Notes under the pieces: model-generated
What the model saw: the letters and a program-made list of their open reading frames with translations, nothing else
Databases searched by the model: none
Told to the model about the DNA's origin: nothing
Made by a program: the position numbers and the translations under genes
In this document: positions 35,775 through 44,439 of the stretch, in pieces
Layout: every line of letters starts with the position of its first letter
Numbering within the stretch: the stretch's first letter is position 1
Origin: Murdochiella massiliensis
Lineage (GTDB): Bacteria > Bacillota > Clostridia > Tissierellales > Peptoniphilaceae
Assembly (NCBI RefSeq): GCF_900059565.1
Contig: NZ_FIZW01000002.1
Span: 496,001-560,000 of the forward strand
DNA: 64,000 bases
Direction: 5' to 3'

Positions 35775-35791
35775 CTTGACCTACTCTGACC
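35775..35791 (-). promoter_or_regulatory. CtsR-box-like operator
   Basis: The minus strand reads GGTCAGAGTAGGTCAAG, close to the CtsR direct heptad repeat RGTCAAANANRGTCAAA. It lies about 40 bases downstream of the -10 of the ctsR promoter. Confidence 0.65.
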
Positions 35792-35829
35792 TTCATAGGC
35801 ATGGCAGGGTTACCTTCGCGATTAGTTTT

Positions 35830-35869
35830 AGAATAAACGGAACCCCTCCTTTTGTCAAGGATGGTCAAA
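35830..35869 (-). promoter_or_regulatory. ctsR promoter with an overlapping CtsR-box-like site
   Basis: On the minus strand TTGACA (35858-35853), 17 bases, TATTCT (35835-35830). On the plus strand TGTCAAGGATGGTCAAA (35853-35869) resembles a CtsR box and covers the -35, so CtsR binding should block the polymerase. The whole 307-base gap to the EF-G-like gene is this regulatory region plus an inverted repeat at about 35877-35907. Confidence 0.7.
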
Positions 35870-35934
35870 ATGCAGTGCCCCCTCCCAAAAAACCGAGGGG
35901 AGGGGGTACTTACGAATGATCAAAAATGAAAGAC

Positions 35935-37998
35935 TTACGCTTCCTCTTTATTCGCTTCTTCAATCACCTTCTCGGCAATTTCATGCGGAACCTGTTCATA
36001 GTTCTTAAAGGTGGAGGTGAACCATCCGCGTCCCTGCGTCATACTGCGCAGATCGATGGCATATTCCTGCACTTCCGCATAAGGTGCTTCCGCGTTGACA
36101 ACCTGGTTGCCGTCTTCGTCCTGTTCCATACCGAGAATGCGTCCACGGCGCTTATTCATATCGCCCATAACATCGCCCATGTACTCATCCGGAATGGTGA
36201 TCTTCATGGACATAATGGGTTCAAGCAGAACCGGATTTGCCGCTTCCACGCCTTTCTTAAAGGCGATGGACGCCGCGATCTTAAAGGCCATTTCATTGGA
36301 ATCTACCGGATGATAGGAGCCGTCATAGAGCGTAGCTTTAATGCCCGTAACAGGATAGCCGGCCAATGGACCCTTCGACAGTGACTCTTCGAGACCTTTT
36401 TCGACCGCCGGGAAATAGTTCTTCGGTACGGATCCGCCGAAGACTTCTTCCGCAAACTCGAAGCCTTCTTCAATCGGTTCGAAGCGGATGAAAACATCGC
36501 CGAACTGTCCGGCGCCGCCGGATTGTTTCTTGTGACGACCTTGCACATCGCTCTTTCCGCGAATGGTCTCGCGATACGGAATGACCAGCGGTACACGGTG
36601 AACATTCACGCTGTACTTGGTTTTGAGTTTATTCATCATGGCTTCCAGCTGAACATTGCCCACGCCGCGAATGAGCAGCTGGTTGGTTTCTTTGTTACGC
36701 TCCACCGAGAAGCTCGGATCCTCTTCCTGCAATTTGGAGAGAGACGGGGACAATTTGTCGTCATCGTTTTTCGTATCGGCCTGAATTGCAAAGGTCAGAG
36801 TCGGCTCTGAATGACGAATGCGTTTAAACGGAATAGCGTCACGATCGGAGGCGATGGTATCTCCGGTGGTCAGTTTGTCCAACTTGGAAAAGGCACCGAT
36901 ATCGCCCGCGATAATTTCATCGGTTTCGATGTGATTTTTTCCCCGTTCATAGAACATACCGGCCGGTTTCAGCGTTTCTCCGCTGCCTATGCGTACGAGA
37001 TCGCCGCCCTTTTTCACCGTACCGCTGACCACTTTGACCAGTGAAACTTTACCTACGAAGGGGTCAACGATGGTTTTGAATACTGCAGCACGAAGCGGCG
37101 CGTTCGCATCCATTGCGACGGGCTCGCCCTCTTCCGGACGGAATCCGGCATGTGCACGCGGATCATTCGGCGCCGGCATATATTTGACGATGGCATCCAG
37201 AAGCAGATCCAAGCCTGCGCCGCTTGTAGCGCAACCGGCAATCAGCGGAACCGCAGAGCCGTCCAGCATTGCGCTGGTCATGCCCTTGGCAATCTCTTCA
37301 TGGGTGAAGGCTTCGCCTTCAAAGAACTTATTCATCAAGGTGTCATCGGTCATCGCAATGAGCTCAACGATTTCGTCGTAGGCCGCATCGACCTCCGCCT
37401 GACGAATTTCAGGAATAGGAACTTCCGTTGCTTTGAAGCCGTCATAGCGGTAGGCCTTTTTATCAATAATGTCGATAATACCTTCAAAGTCTTCTCCGGC
37501 GCCGAGCGTCAGCGTCAAAGGAATGACTTTCTTTCCAAATTGCTGATGCAGGTTGGAAACCTGGACATTGAAGTCGACATGGGGCTTGTCCATCTTATTC
37601 AAAAAAATGATGCGAGGAAGGTGAATTTTTTCAGTGTAGTTCCAATAAATCTCCGATCCGACTTCGATGCCGGCCGAAGCATCAATCACCATCAATGCCG
37701 CTTCCGCAGCGCGCAGCGCAACCAGTACCTCGTTTTCAAAGTCGAAATAACCCGGCGCATCCAACATATTGATCTTGTGGTCTTTCCATTCCACCGGTAA
37801 TACGCTCAGTCCGATGGAAATGCCACGCGCCTGTTCTTCGGCATCGAAATCCGAAACGGTGTTCTTGTCTTCAATGCGACCCATGCGATCTGTCGCATGC
37901 GTTAAGTAGAGAAGCGCCTCAGCAAGGGTTGTCTTGCCGGCGCCGCTGTGGCCGACAAAGGCGAGGTTTCGAATCTTCTGCGTCGTGTATTTTTTCAT
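35935..37998 (-). CDS. Elongation factor G-like GTPase (EF-G paralog type)
   Basis: The 687-residue protein has the full EF-G domain order. G1 is GHSGAGKTT, switch I AEEQARGISI, G3 LDAPGYFDF and G4 NKMDKP; C-terminal domains IV and V include RGRILGMEQDEDGNQVV. Canonical EF-G has DTPGHVDF; here the catalytic His of switch II is Tyr, a mark of the FusA2-type paralogs whose role in translocation is uncertain. I chose ATG 37998 with GAGGAGGAAGG upstream. It is a single-gene unit with its own promoter at 38065. Confidence 0.88.
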   Translation of the reverse strand: MKKYTTQKIRNLAFVGHSGAGKTTLAEALLYLTHATDRMGRIEDKNTVSDFDAEEQARGISIGLSVLPVEWKDHKINMLDAPGYFDFENEVLVALRAAEAALMVIDASAGIEVGSEIYWNYTEKIHLPRIIFLNKMDKPHVDFNVQVSNLHQQFGKKVIPLTLTLGAGEDFEGIIDIIDKKAYRYDGFKATEVPIPEIRQAEVDAAYDEIVELIAMTDDTLMNKFFEGEAFTHEEIAKGMTSAMLDGSAVPLIAGCATSGAGLDLLLDAIVKYMPAPNDPRAHAGFRPEEGEPVAMDANAPLRAAVFKTIVDPFVGKVSLVKVVSGTVKKGGDLVRIGSGETLKPAGMFYERGKNHIETDEIIAGDIGAFSKLDKLTTGDTIASDRDAIPFKRIRHSEPTLTFAIQADTKNDDDKLSPSLSKLQEEDPSFSVERNKETNQLLIRGVGNVQLEAMMNKLKTKYSVNVHRVPLVIPYRETIRGKSDVQGRHKKQSGGAGQFGDVFIRFEPIEEGFEFAEEVFGGSVPKNYFPAVEKGLEESLSKGPLAGYPVTGIKATLYDGSYHPVDSNEMAFKIAASIAFKKGVEAANPVLLEPIMSMKITIPDEYMGDVMGDMNKRRGRILGMEQDEDGNQVVNAEAPYAEVQEYAIDLRSMTQGRGWFTSTFKNYEQVPHEIAEKVIEEANKEEA

Positions 37999-38064
37999 TC
38001 CTTCCTCCTCATCGCCCGATAAGGGCGGATACCATTTTCCAATCGTTTTCCAATAGCTGGCCTC

Positions 38065-38094
38065 ATTATAGCAAAGATTTTTCCTCCCTGACAA
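38065..38094 (-). promoter_or_regulatory. Promoter of the EF-G-like gene
   Basis: On the minus strand TTGTCA (38094-38089), 18 bases, TATAAT (38070-38065), about 67 bases before the ATG. A short hairpin (ATCCGCCC/GGGCGAT) lies just before the ribosome site. Confidence 0.75.
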
Positions 38095-38130
38095 CCGAAT
38101 CGACGACAATCCCTCGCGGAAAGAAAACGA

Positions 38131-38167
38131 AAACCGCTGTCCGGAAGACAACGGTTTCTGTTTTTTT
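38131..38167 (+). terminator. Terminator-like hairpin
   Basis: AAACCGCTGTC pairs with GACAACGGTTT (one mismatch), followed by CTG and seven T residues. No plus-strand gene precedes it nearby, so its role is unclear. Two similar 21-base stretches (TACCTTGTGTTTCTCTGCATC-like) follow at about 38170-38230. Confidence 0.5.
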
Positions 38168-38288
38168 CTACCTTGTGTTTCTCTGCATCCCGATTTTCTG
38201 TATCCTCTACCTCGTGTTTCTTTGCATCATAAAGAGCACGGATCGTAGCATTCACCGATACGCTATCCTGTGGTAAAATACAGATGAT

Positions 38289-38362
38289 GCAGTATTAGCT
38301 CAGTTGGATAGAGCGTCCCCCTCCTAAGGGGAAGGCCGAGGGTTCGAATCCTTCATACTGCG
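38289..38362 (+). tRNA. tRNA-Arg (anticodon CCT)
   Basis: The sequence folds with acceptor GCAGTAT/ATACTGC, D-arm TAGCTCAGTTGGATAGAGC, anticodon arm TCCCC-CTCCTAA-GGGGA and T-arm GAGGGTTCGAATCCTTC. A -10-like TAAAAT lies 10 bases upstream with a weak TTCACC -35 at 17 bases. Confidence 0.95.
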
Positions 38363-38369
38363 TTTTTCG

Positions 38370-38397
38370 CCCGGTTGCTTTTGCTGCCGGGTTTTTT
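38370..38397 (+). terminator. Terminator of tRNA-Arg
   Basis: CCCGG and CCGGG enclose TTGCTTTTGCTG, followed by six T residues. Confidence 0.8.
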
Positions 38398-38521
38398 CGT
38401 TCTTGCCCCTTTTCCTTCCGTCTCAGCAAAAGCAAAATAGGATTTTTTTCCATTCTTACAGCCGATATTCTTACCGCCGATGCAAAATAGGCAGCTGATG
38501 CAAAACAGGTCGCTCTGCCCG

Positions 38522-39802
38522 TCACAGCAAGTTCAAGACAAAGTGGGCAAAATCCGTTGTGGCACGCTTGAAGCGAGTCCAAAGGCCGGCTTTCTTCGTC
38601 GGCTTATGTGCGATGATGTCAATCATCTTAATCATTTCGCCGTTTTGATAAATCAGAATTTCCCCGAACTTTTCCTCAGCAACTGTCGGCGCTTTTTTGT
38701 TTTCGTCTATTTGATAGCGGATCGAAAACGTCTGATTGGAATACGTAAATACCGAGTAGGAACTTGCCGGATACAAAATGACCGCTTCTTCTTCTGCGGA
38801 GGGCATGGCATAACGTTTCACCGGTTTCGCCACATCCACCAAAGAAAGATGGGAGAAGGATCCGGCCGCCAAATCCGCCAATTCCTTTGTTGTGCGCCAG
38901 CGCGAATCGTTGCTTCCCGCGCCCATAACGACGGTAATTGCTTCGAAGGAAATACTGTCCGCACTGGAAGTCAACGATAATGCGCCGGTAAAGCAATAGC
39001 CAGCTTCCTCCGTTACGCCGGTTTTGAGTCCTTCCAGTCCGGGAATCTCCACGGTTGCCTCGGTGAGCGTCGATCGCCCGGAATAATGACGTTCCGGCTC
39101 ATCAATGGCTTTCATTTTGGCCAGCTCCCGAACCTCAGGAAATTCTTTCAACAACGCGGAAGCCAGAATAAACATGTCACGTGCACTGGCGGTATTGTAT
39201 TGTCCGTTAACGGTAAATCCGCTGGCATTCACAAAATGAGTATTGCGCATGCCGAGCGCTTCCGCTTCCTGATTCATGCGTTCGGCGCAAGCGCGCTCAT
39301 CGCCGGCAAGGATTTCCCCGAGCATAGCGGCCGCATCGTTTCCCGAAACGACCATCATCCCTTTTAACAGCTGGTCAACCGTTCGCGTCTCTCCTGCTTT
39401 TAAGCCGTAATTGGAGGAGCCGGAGACGTTAAACGCCGCAGCGGAAGGTGAAATTTTCACGGGCTGTTGCGGATCGATCGTTCCGTCAGCAATGCCCTTC
39501 TTAACCAGGTAATACGTCATGAGTTTGGTCATCGAAGCGATGCCCAACGGCTTTTCACTGTTTTTTTCGATCAGGATTTTTCCCGTCGTTGGTTCGCCGA
39601 TGAGCATGGCATCCACGTCATCGTAATACGAGAAGGAAGAACGAAAGGCATCCGCACTGTCTCCCTGATAGGGGGAAAGCGTGACCTTCTGTTCAGTACC
39701 GTCCTGTTCGGCGCCGTCGGCAAGAACCAGTGATGAAGTAAACGCCAATAACAGAGCCAGCGTAAACCAGATGACCCGCATAAACTTTCCGTTTTTCTTC
39801 AT
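38522..39802 (-). CDS. dacA: D-alanyl-D-alanine carboxypeptidase (DacA/PBP5 type)
   Basis: The 426-residue S11 peptidase trims the terminal D-Ala of peptidoglycan stems. It has a signal peptide (VIWFTLALLLAFTSSLVLA), the three penicillin-binding motifs SMTKL (SxxK), SGNDA (SxN) and KTG in LKTGVTEEAG, a PBP5_C-like beta domain, and a C-terminal amphipathic helix for membrane association (WTRFKRATTDFAHFVLNLL). I chose ATG 39802 behind GGGAGGAAACG. It overlaps the stop of the ANT(6)-like gene by four bases. Confidence 0.93.
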   Translation of the reverse strand: MKKNGKFMRVIWFTLALLLAFTSSLVLADGAEQDGTEQKVTLSPYQGDSADAFRSSFSYYDDVDAMLIGEPTTGKILIEKNSEKPLGIASMTKLMTYYLVKKGIADGTIDPQQPVKISPSAAAFNVSGSSNYGLKAGETRTVDQLLKGMMVVSGNDAAAMLGEILAGDERACAERMNQEAEALGMRNTHFVNASGFTVNGQYNTASARDMFILASALLKEFPEVRELAKMKAIDEPERHYSGRSTLTEATVEIPGLEGLKTGVTEEAGYCFTGALSLTSSADSISFEAITVVMGAGSNDSRWRTTKELADLAAGSFSHLSLVDVAKPVKRYAMPSAEEEAVILYPASSYSVFTYSNQTFSIRYQIDENKKAPTVAEEKFGEILIYQNGEMIKMIDIIAHKPTKKAGLWTRFKRATTDFAHFVLNLL

Positions 39803-40623
39803 CGCGTTTCCTCCCACGTCTTGCGCAAATAGCGAAGCATTTCGACATCAAGCCTCTTGGGATAAGTAAAGTCATCCAACTCATTCAGCTTGAGTCCCGC
39901 CTTGCGGAAAAGCATACAGGACTGAAAAAGGGCATCCCACAATCTTTCCTTCTCCGTCGGCGCATACGAACGGGCCAGGTGATCATACTCCACTTCGCTC
40001 ATATAAGCCCTTAAATTTTGCCCGTCATTTCCTACGTTAATGTGGAAAGAGGAATCGGAAGCAACCGCCGCCGAAGTGATGGCCAATAGTGCCTCACGCG
40101 CCCGTCCAAGCGCAGCCTGCGCAAGCATCTCCTCTTCTTCCGTCAGCGCCAACGCTACATCCGTAATGTTGGCAAAAAACTGTTGGCACCATAAGTCATA
40201 CTCTTCGCTTGTCGGTTTCTTGCTTCGCAGGGAAAGATCATTCGGATTTTCACGATTGGCATATTCCCCATTAGGATCGTAGAGCACCTTGGCAAGGGTG
40301 TCTTTTTCCAGAATTTCCTTTGCGTCCTCGGGCGTCAGCACGGTAATGTTGATCCGTGTGGCATTGGCAAGAAAAATTCGATAACGCGAAATTTCGCCAT
40401 CTTGTACACAACCCGCCTGAAGCACTGCTTCGGAAAACTGCGCGCTCCAGTCTTCCTCTAATAACGTGTCTCCGCTTTCCCGAGTGATCAATAGAAAATC
40501 ATACGGGTCGGTTTCCCGTTTCACCGCCGCCGGATTGACACGTGTTCCTGTCATCAGCAGGGCCATTACAGTGGAATTGGTCGTTGCCCAGGAAATCATG
40601 GCATGTTGGATAAACGTCTCCAT
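39799..40623 (-). CDS. ANT(6)/AadE-like nucleotidyltransferase
   Basis: The 274-residue protein resembles the streptomycin 6-adenylyltransferase family: SWATTNSTVMALLMTGTRVN, then TDPYDFLLITRE with the acidic nucleotidyl-transfer pair, and a helical C-terminal half with DDFTYPKRLDVEMLRYL. Real ANT(6) enzymes have GSR and a QDYD motif; the differences mean that drug resistance cannot be assumed. ATG 40623 has AGAGGAG upstream. It is translationally coupled to dacA, an unusual pairing. Confidence 0.7.
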   Translation of the reverse strand: METFIQHAMISWATTNSTVMALLMTGTRVNPAAVKRETDPYDFLLITRESGDTLLEEDWSAQFSEAVLQAGCVQDGEISRYRIFLANATRINITVLTPEDAKEILEKDTLAKVLYDPNGEYANRENPNDLSLRSKKPTSEEYDLWCQQFFANITDVALALTEEEEMLAQAALGRAREALLAITSAAVASDSSFHINVGNDGQNLRAYMSEVEYDHLARSYAPTEKERLWDALFQSCMLFRKAGLKLNELDDFTYPKRLDVEMLRYLRKTWEETR

Positions 40624-40728
40624 AAGCTCCTCTTTCTGTCGTTCTGCCTGTATTATAGCGGAACACAAAATGAATGAAAAGAGAACGTCTTTTGCGGAGG
40701 GCTATCCCTCGTTGCAATAACATTACTT

Positions 40729-42468
40729 TCAGCGTTCATCGCGTCGTCGAATCACTTCCATAACGATTAGTCCAACGCCGGCAACCACAGCTACTGTTCC
40801 CCAGAGAAAAAGACGCAACGTGTCTCCGGTGATGGGCGGAGCAGATATGACGTTCCCGGATCCGCCTGTTCCCTCTTCGTGCAAAGTAATCGACGGAGAT
40901 ACGGAACCGACTCCTTTTATTACCTTGCTTTCTTCGCCAATATTTTTTGTCGGCGGATTTTCCGTTTTTCCCTGTGTCGGTGGAATGCGGTCGCATGATG
41001 ATGTGGAAGAGGATGTCGTGGATTCTTCCAAAGGAGGTTCTTCTGATTTTTTCGGCTCCACCGTTGACGGCACGGTCAGTACGGAAGAGTTCGGGCTTGA
41101 CGTGGCTATAACAGATGACGAAGAGGCTGACGTTGAAGAAGACGCCGTTTTTTCAGAGGACGTCGGGGCCGCTGAAGACGTTGGCGCTTCTGACGATGCC
41201 GGAATCGCTGAAGAGGCCGGAGCCGCTGACGAGACCGGACTCGCTGAAGATGTTGGCGCTTCTGAAGACACCGGTGTGGCTGAGGATGCAGGAGCGGCTG
41301 ACGAAGTCGGCATTATGGAAGATGTCGAATTTTCCGAAGAAACAGGTGTCGTAGAAGTTTCTGACGCTTCTGAAGAAGGGTCATATTCTTTTCCCATCGC
41401 CAACTTGACCACAAAGCGGTCCTCTTTCATAGGCAACGTGTCATCCACAGAGGCGCACCATTGGGCACTTTTTTGCACATCAGTGTCGCTGGAAAAGCCG
41501 GTCCACTTCGGAATGACCGAAAAATCCGGCCGTTTGACACTAATCGTATAAGTTCCATTTTTTGCCGTCTTAGGCACCGTAAAGGACAAAACATAACCGC
41601 TGTCATCCGCCAAAAGCGCTTCCCTTCTCATCGGTTTCGTTAATGTTTCCGGCAAGACAAGGTCAGCTGAAACCGCTTTCGCCGTCATTCCCGGTATGGC
41701 ATAGCCTGCAATGGAATCAAAGCGATAGCTTCCCGGCTCAGTAATCGTTTTTGTTTTCTGTTTTTCAGTCACCACCGTAGCGATTCGCTTTTCCATTAAC
41801 CGGGCTTCCGAAAACATGTCCACCGCTAAATTCCAATCCGTGAACGTTCCATGCATGCCCCTGTTTTTAACGGAAATTGAAGCGAGGGTTTCTGTCGCCT
41901 TACTCGGCATGTACGCTCGATCGGTCTCTGTCGTCTGCTTTAACCCGAGATAAACAAATACCTGATTCAAACGAGGCTTTACCGCCGCATAACGATTGTA
42001 CGAAAGCACATGACCCGTAAATGTCCAGTCTTCTTTTGTTGTGCCGAACGTTTTATTCACTTCGGGGATCACCCTGTCATGAGCGGCGTATACGCTATTT
42101 CCTTCACTTAAATCCACTCCTTTCATAATAAAATGCGGCTGTCCGGTTCCCTCAACACAATAGAGGCGATTTTCATCTTTCCAATATGGTTTAGATGCTT
42201 CAAAGTCCTCCACATTGAGCGGAAGCGCATAAAGAAAGAACGGTTGCATCATCTTTCTCGTTCCCGTTTCTGTAGATGAGGACCGATGCGCGTCACGCAG
42301 ATAATATTCGATGTTCAATTTCTCATTTTGGGGATGCATCATCACTGCATGATAGCTTTCTCCTGCAACCGGTATGGCCTTTACCTTTCCGCCCCAAAAT
42401 CCCGTCAGAAACAAAATCACCATTCCGATCAGGAACCACCGCAAAGCGAATATCTTTCTTGTTTTCAT
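40729..42468 (-). CDS. Ser/Pro-rich surface protein with a sortase-like C-terminus
   Basis: The 579-residue protein has an N-terminal membrane/signal segment (WFLIGMVILFLTGFWGG), a folded outer part of about 340 residues with no recognised domain, and a low-complexity stalk (about 375-500) built of SSAAPASSA- and SSEAPTSS-like repeats. The C-terminus reads PPITGD, a hydrophobic helix (LFLWGTVAVVAGVGLIVMEV) and RRRDER. This has the layout of a sortase signal but with PPITG in place of LPXTG. It is probably wall-linked and faces the host or neighbours. Confidence 0.7.
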   Translation of the reverse strand: MKTRKIFALRWFLIGMVILFLTGFWGGKVKAIPVAGESYHAVMMHPQNEKLNIEYYLRDAHRSSSTETGTRKMMQPFFLYALPLNVEDFEASKPYWKDENRLYCVEGTGQPHFIMKGVDLSEGNSVYAAHDRVIPEVNKTFGTTKEDWTFTGHVLSYNRYAAVKPRLNQVFVYLGLKQTTETDRAYMPSKATETLASISVKNRGMHGTFTDWNLAVDMFSEARLMEKRIATVVTEKQKTKTITEPGSYRFDSIAGYAIPGMTAKAVSADLVLPETLTKPMRREALLADDSGYVLSFTVPKTAKNGTYTISVKRPDFSVIPKWTGFSSDTDVQKSAQWCASVDDTLPMKEDRFVVKLAMGKEYDPSSEASETSTTPVSSENSTSSIMPTSSAAPASSATPVSSEAPTSSASPVSSAAPASSAIPASSEAPTSSAAPTSSEKTASSSTSASSSSVIATSSPNSSVLTVPSTVEPKKSEEPPLEESTTSSSTSSCDRIPPTQGKTENPPTKNIGEESKVIKGVGSVSPSITLHEEGTGGSGNVISAPPITGDTLRLFLWGTVAVVAGVGLIVMEVIRRRDER

Positions 42469-42702
42469 TTGTTTTGAACCTCACTTTCTATTTGTTCGCA
42501 AGGCGAATCTCCTTTGCTAAACTCATTATGCAAGGTTCTTTTTTTCACTGTGTCCCCTTATTCGGGCTGCGTCGTTTTCTCTTTCCCGTGCCTATTTCAT
42601 GTCGATTCACCGTATCCCGGTGCCTCTCTTTTCGCTTGAACGATTCAACGCTTAGGTGGATCTCCGGAAAAAGCGTTTTTCCTTTTCGTACACACTTTCC
42701 AA

Positions 42703-42750
42703 CAAAAAACGGGCGGTATCGAACGATTTTCTCGTTCGATACCGCCCGTT
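42703..42750 (-). terminator. Terminator of the tRNA-His/tRNA-Leu operon
   Basis: A long perfect stem (AACGGGCGGTATCGAACGA with its complement) around a TTTTC-type loop, followed on the minus strand by a T-run. Confidence 0.9.
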
Positions 42751-42756
42751 CGGCTA

Positions 42757-42837
42757 TGCGGGAAAAGGGACTCGAACCCCCACGTCAAGGACACCAGATC
42801 CTAAGTCTGGCGCGTCTGCCAATTCCGCCATTCCCGC
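42757..42837 (-). tRNA. tRNA-Leu (anticodon TAG)
   Basis: An 81-base class II tRNA: acceptor GCGGGAA/TTCCCGC, anticodon arm CCAGA-CTTAGGA-TCTGG, long variable arm TGTCCTTGACGTG and T-arm GGGGGTTCGAGTCCCTT. Confidence 0.95.
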
Positions 42838-42903
42838 CTATTATATTTTCCAAGTCATCATGCCTGTTATATTATCCAAGTCATCATTTAGGCACAAAAA
42901 AAG

Positions 42904-42978
42904 GGTGGGTGAAGGGATTCGAACCCTCGATCTCCAGAGCCACAATCTGGCGCCCTAACCAGCTAGGCCACACCCACC
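42904..42978 (-). tRNA. tRNA-His (anticodon GTG)
   Basis: Acceptor GTGGGTG/CACCCAC with the extra G at -1 opposite C73, anticodon arm CCAGA-TTGTGGC-TCTGG and T-arm GAGGGTTCGAATCCCTT. Confidence 0.95.
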
Positions 42979-42995
42979 ACAGTCACGGTTTTTTC

Positions 42996-43024
42996 ATTAT
43001 AATGGACGTTTTATCGTCTGTCAA
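42996..43024 (-). promoter_or_regulatory. Consensus promoter of the tRNA-His/tRNA-Leu operon
   Basis: On the minus strand TTGACA (43024-43019), exactly 17 bases, TATAAT (43001-42996), 18 bases before tRNA-His. Confidence 0.9.
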
Positions 43025-43084
43025 ACTGTGCGACGCGATAATGATCTATCGCCACTACGCGATAATCGTTCAACACTGCTATTC

Positions 43085-43142
43085 CCTAATTGTCCATCGC
43101 GCTGTTGCCCAATTGTCCATCCCGCTGTTGCCTAATTGTCCG
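43085..43142. repeat. Three direct repeats with a 23-base period
   Basis: CCYAATTGTCC begins at 43085, 43108 and 43131, each followed by a variant of ATCGCGCTGTTG. The array lies 50-110 bases before the aldolase start, just before a TATAAT at 43155-43160. Confidence 0.75.
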
Positions 43143-43193
43143 CCACTGCTGCGCTATAATAAGCAAAGAGGAAAACCTGCGAAAGGAGAAATT

Positions 43194-44240
43194 ATGCGAT
43201 TTGATACAGATTATATTGAAGGCTGTCATCCGGCTATTTTGGAGCGCTTAAGCGAGACCAATTACTGCAAGCAACAAGGATACGGTCTGGATGAATACTG
43301 TGCCTCGGCAAGAAAGCGCATTCAAAACGCTTGCCAGGCGCCAAACAGCGACGTGCATTTTGTCACCGGCGGAACACAAGCGAATGCCACGGTCATCTCC
43401 CATTCCCTGCGACCCTATCAAGGCGTGTTGTGTGCCGTGACCGGTCATATTAATGGTCATGAAACCGGCGCTACGGAAGCGCGTGGACATAAGGTACTTC
43501 CCCTGTCGGAAAAAGATGCCAAAATTACTGCCGATCAGGTGGATGACTATCTTCGTCACTATCGAAGCATGGACTACCCTGAACATGAAATTGAACCGAA
43601 GATGGTCTATCTTTCCCAACCAACCGAACAGGGAACGCTCTACTCCTTAGCGGAGTTGGAAGCCTTCCGCGCAGTATGCGATCGGTATGGACTCTATCTT
43701 TTCATCGACGGGGCGCGTTTGGGTTACGCATTAGCGACACCGTCGAACGATGTCAAACTTCCTAATTTGGCTCGTCTTACGGATATCTTTTATATCGGCG
43801 GCACAAAGGTCGGTGCTATGTTCGGTGAAGCCATCGTGATTCAAAATGAGGAAATCAAGCCACAATTTCGTTATTCCATCAAGCAAAATGAAGGAATGTT
43901 GGCTAAAGGCCGCTATCTCGGCCTGCAATTTGATACGCTTTTCACAGATGATCTTTACACGACTATTGCCGCAAATGCCATCACGCTGGCAGATCATCTA
44001 CGTGATGCTCTCAAAAACATGGGGGTAGCTTTCTTTTCCTCTTCACCGACCAATCAGGTTTTTCCTATCTTTACGCTTGCACAAGTGGAGACGCTTGAAA
44101 AGCTTCATGTCTTTGAGCGCTGGGCGGAGCTTCCGGAAGGGCGCTGTGCCATTCGATTCTGCACAAGCTGGGCGACGAAGAAAGCCGACCTGGATCAGCT
44201 GATTGCGGATATTCAGCACATTATAGAAACGGTGCAATAA
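43194..44240 (+). CDS. Threonine aldolase family PLP enzyme
   Basis: The 348-residue fold-type I PLP enzyme is like low-specificity L-threonine aldolase / beta-eliminating lyases. GGTQANATVIS binds the phosphate, YLFIDGARLGYAL holds the Asp that pairs with the pyridine N and the Arg after it, and FYIGGTKVGAMFGEA carries the PLP lysine. It splits L-threonine or allo-threonine to glycine and acetaldehyde, or a related amino acid. ATG 43194 has AAAGGAGAAATT upstream and TATAAT at 43155; the much longer open frame upstream runs through tRNA genes and is not real. Confidence 0.88.
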   Translation: MRFDTDYIEGCHPAILERLSETNYCKQQGYGLDEYCASARKRIQNACQAPNSDVHFVTGGTQANATVISHSLRPYQGVLCAVTGHINGHETGATEARGHKVLPLSEKDAKITADQVDDYLRHYRSMDYPEHEIEPKMVYLSQPTEQGTLYSLAELEAFRAVCDRYGLYLFIDGARLGYALATPSNDVKLPNLARLTDIFYIGGTKVGAMFGEAIVIQNEEIKPQFRYSIKQNEGMLAKGRYLGLQFDTLFTDDLYTTIAANAITLADHLRDALKNMGVAFFSSSPTNQVFPIFTLAQVETLEKLHVFERWAELPEGRCAIRFCTSWATKKADLDQLIADIQHIIETVQ

Positions 44241-44439
44241 GGCCGACAAAGGCGGCGCTCTTTTAACCACGCTACTATCGGTCGTTCTAACGGCGCACTA
44301 TTTTGAAATCGCGCTGCCGGCAGCGGTTCCAGCGGTGCTCAGCTTTCCATAGCGTCGCCAATAGTTGGTCGAACTGCGCTTCATTTGGAACCGCGCCGCC
44401 ATTGATGGTTCCAGCAGTGCTCCTTCTGGGGATGTCAGA

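Noticed and set aside
35874..35908. Terminator at the GC-rich inverted repeat between ctsR and the EF-G-like gene
   Set aside because: The stem (CCCCCTCCC/GGGAGGGGG) is strong but has no T-run on either strand; left as an inverted repeat of unknown role.
40820..41551. 243-codon plus-strand ORF over the surface protein
   Set aside because: It is the complement of the Ser/Pro-rich repeats; the minus-strand protein has a signal segment and C-terminal anchor.
42276..43193. N-terminal extension of the threonine aldolase frame
   Set aside because: It would run through tRNA-Leu, tRNA-His and a promoter; the start at 43194 has a ribosome site and the family N-terminus.
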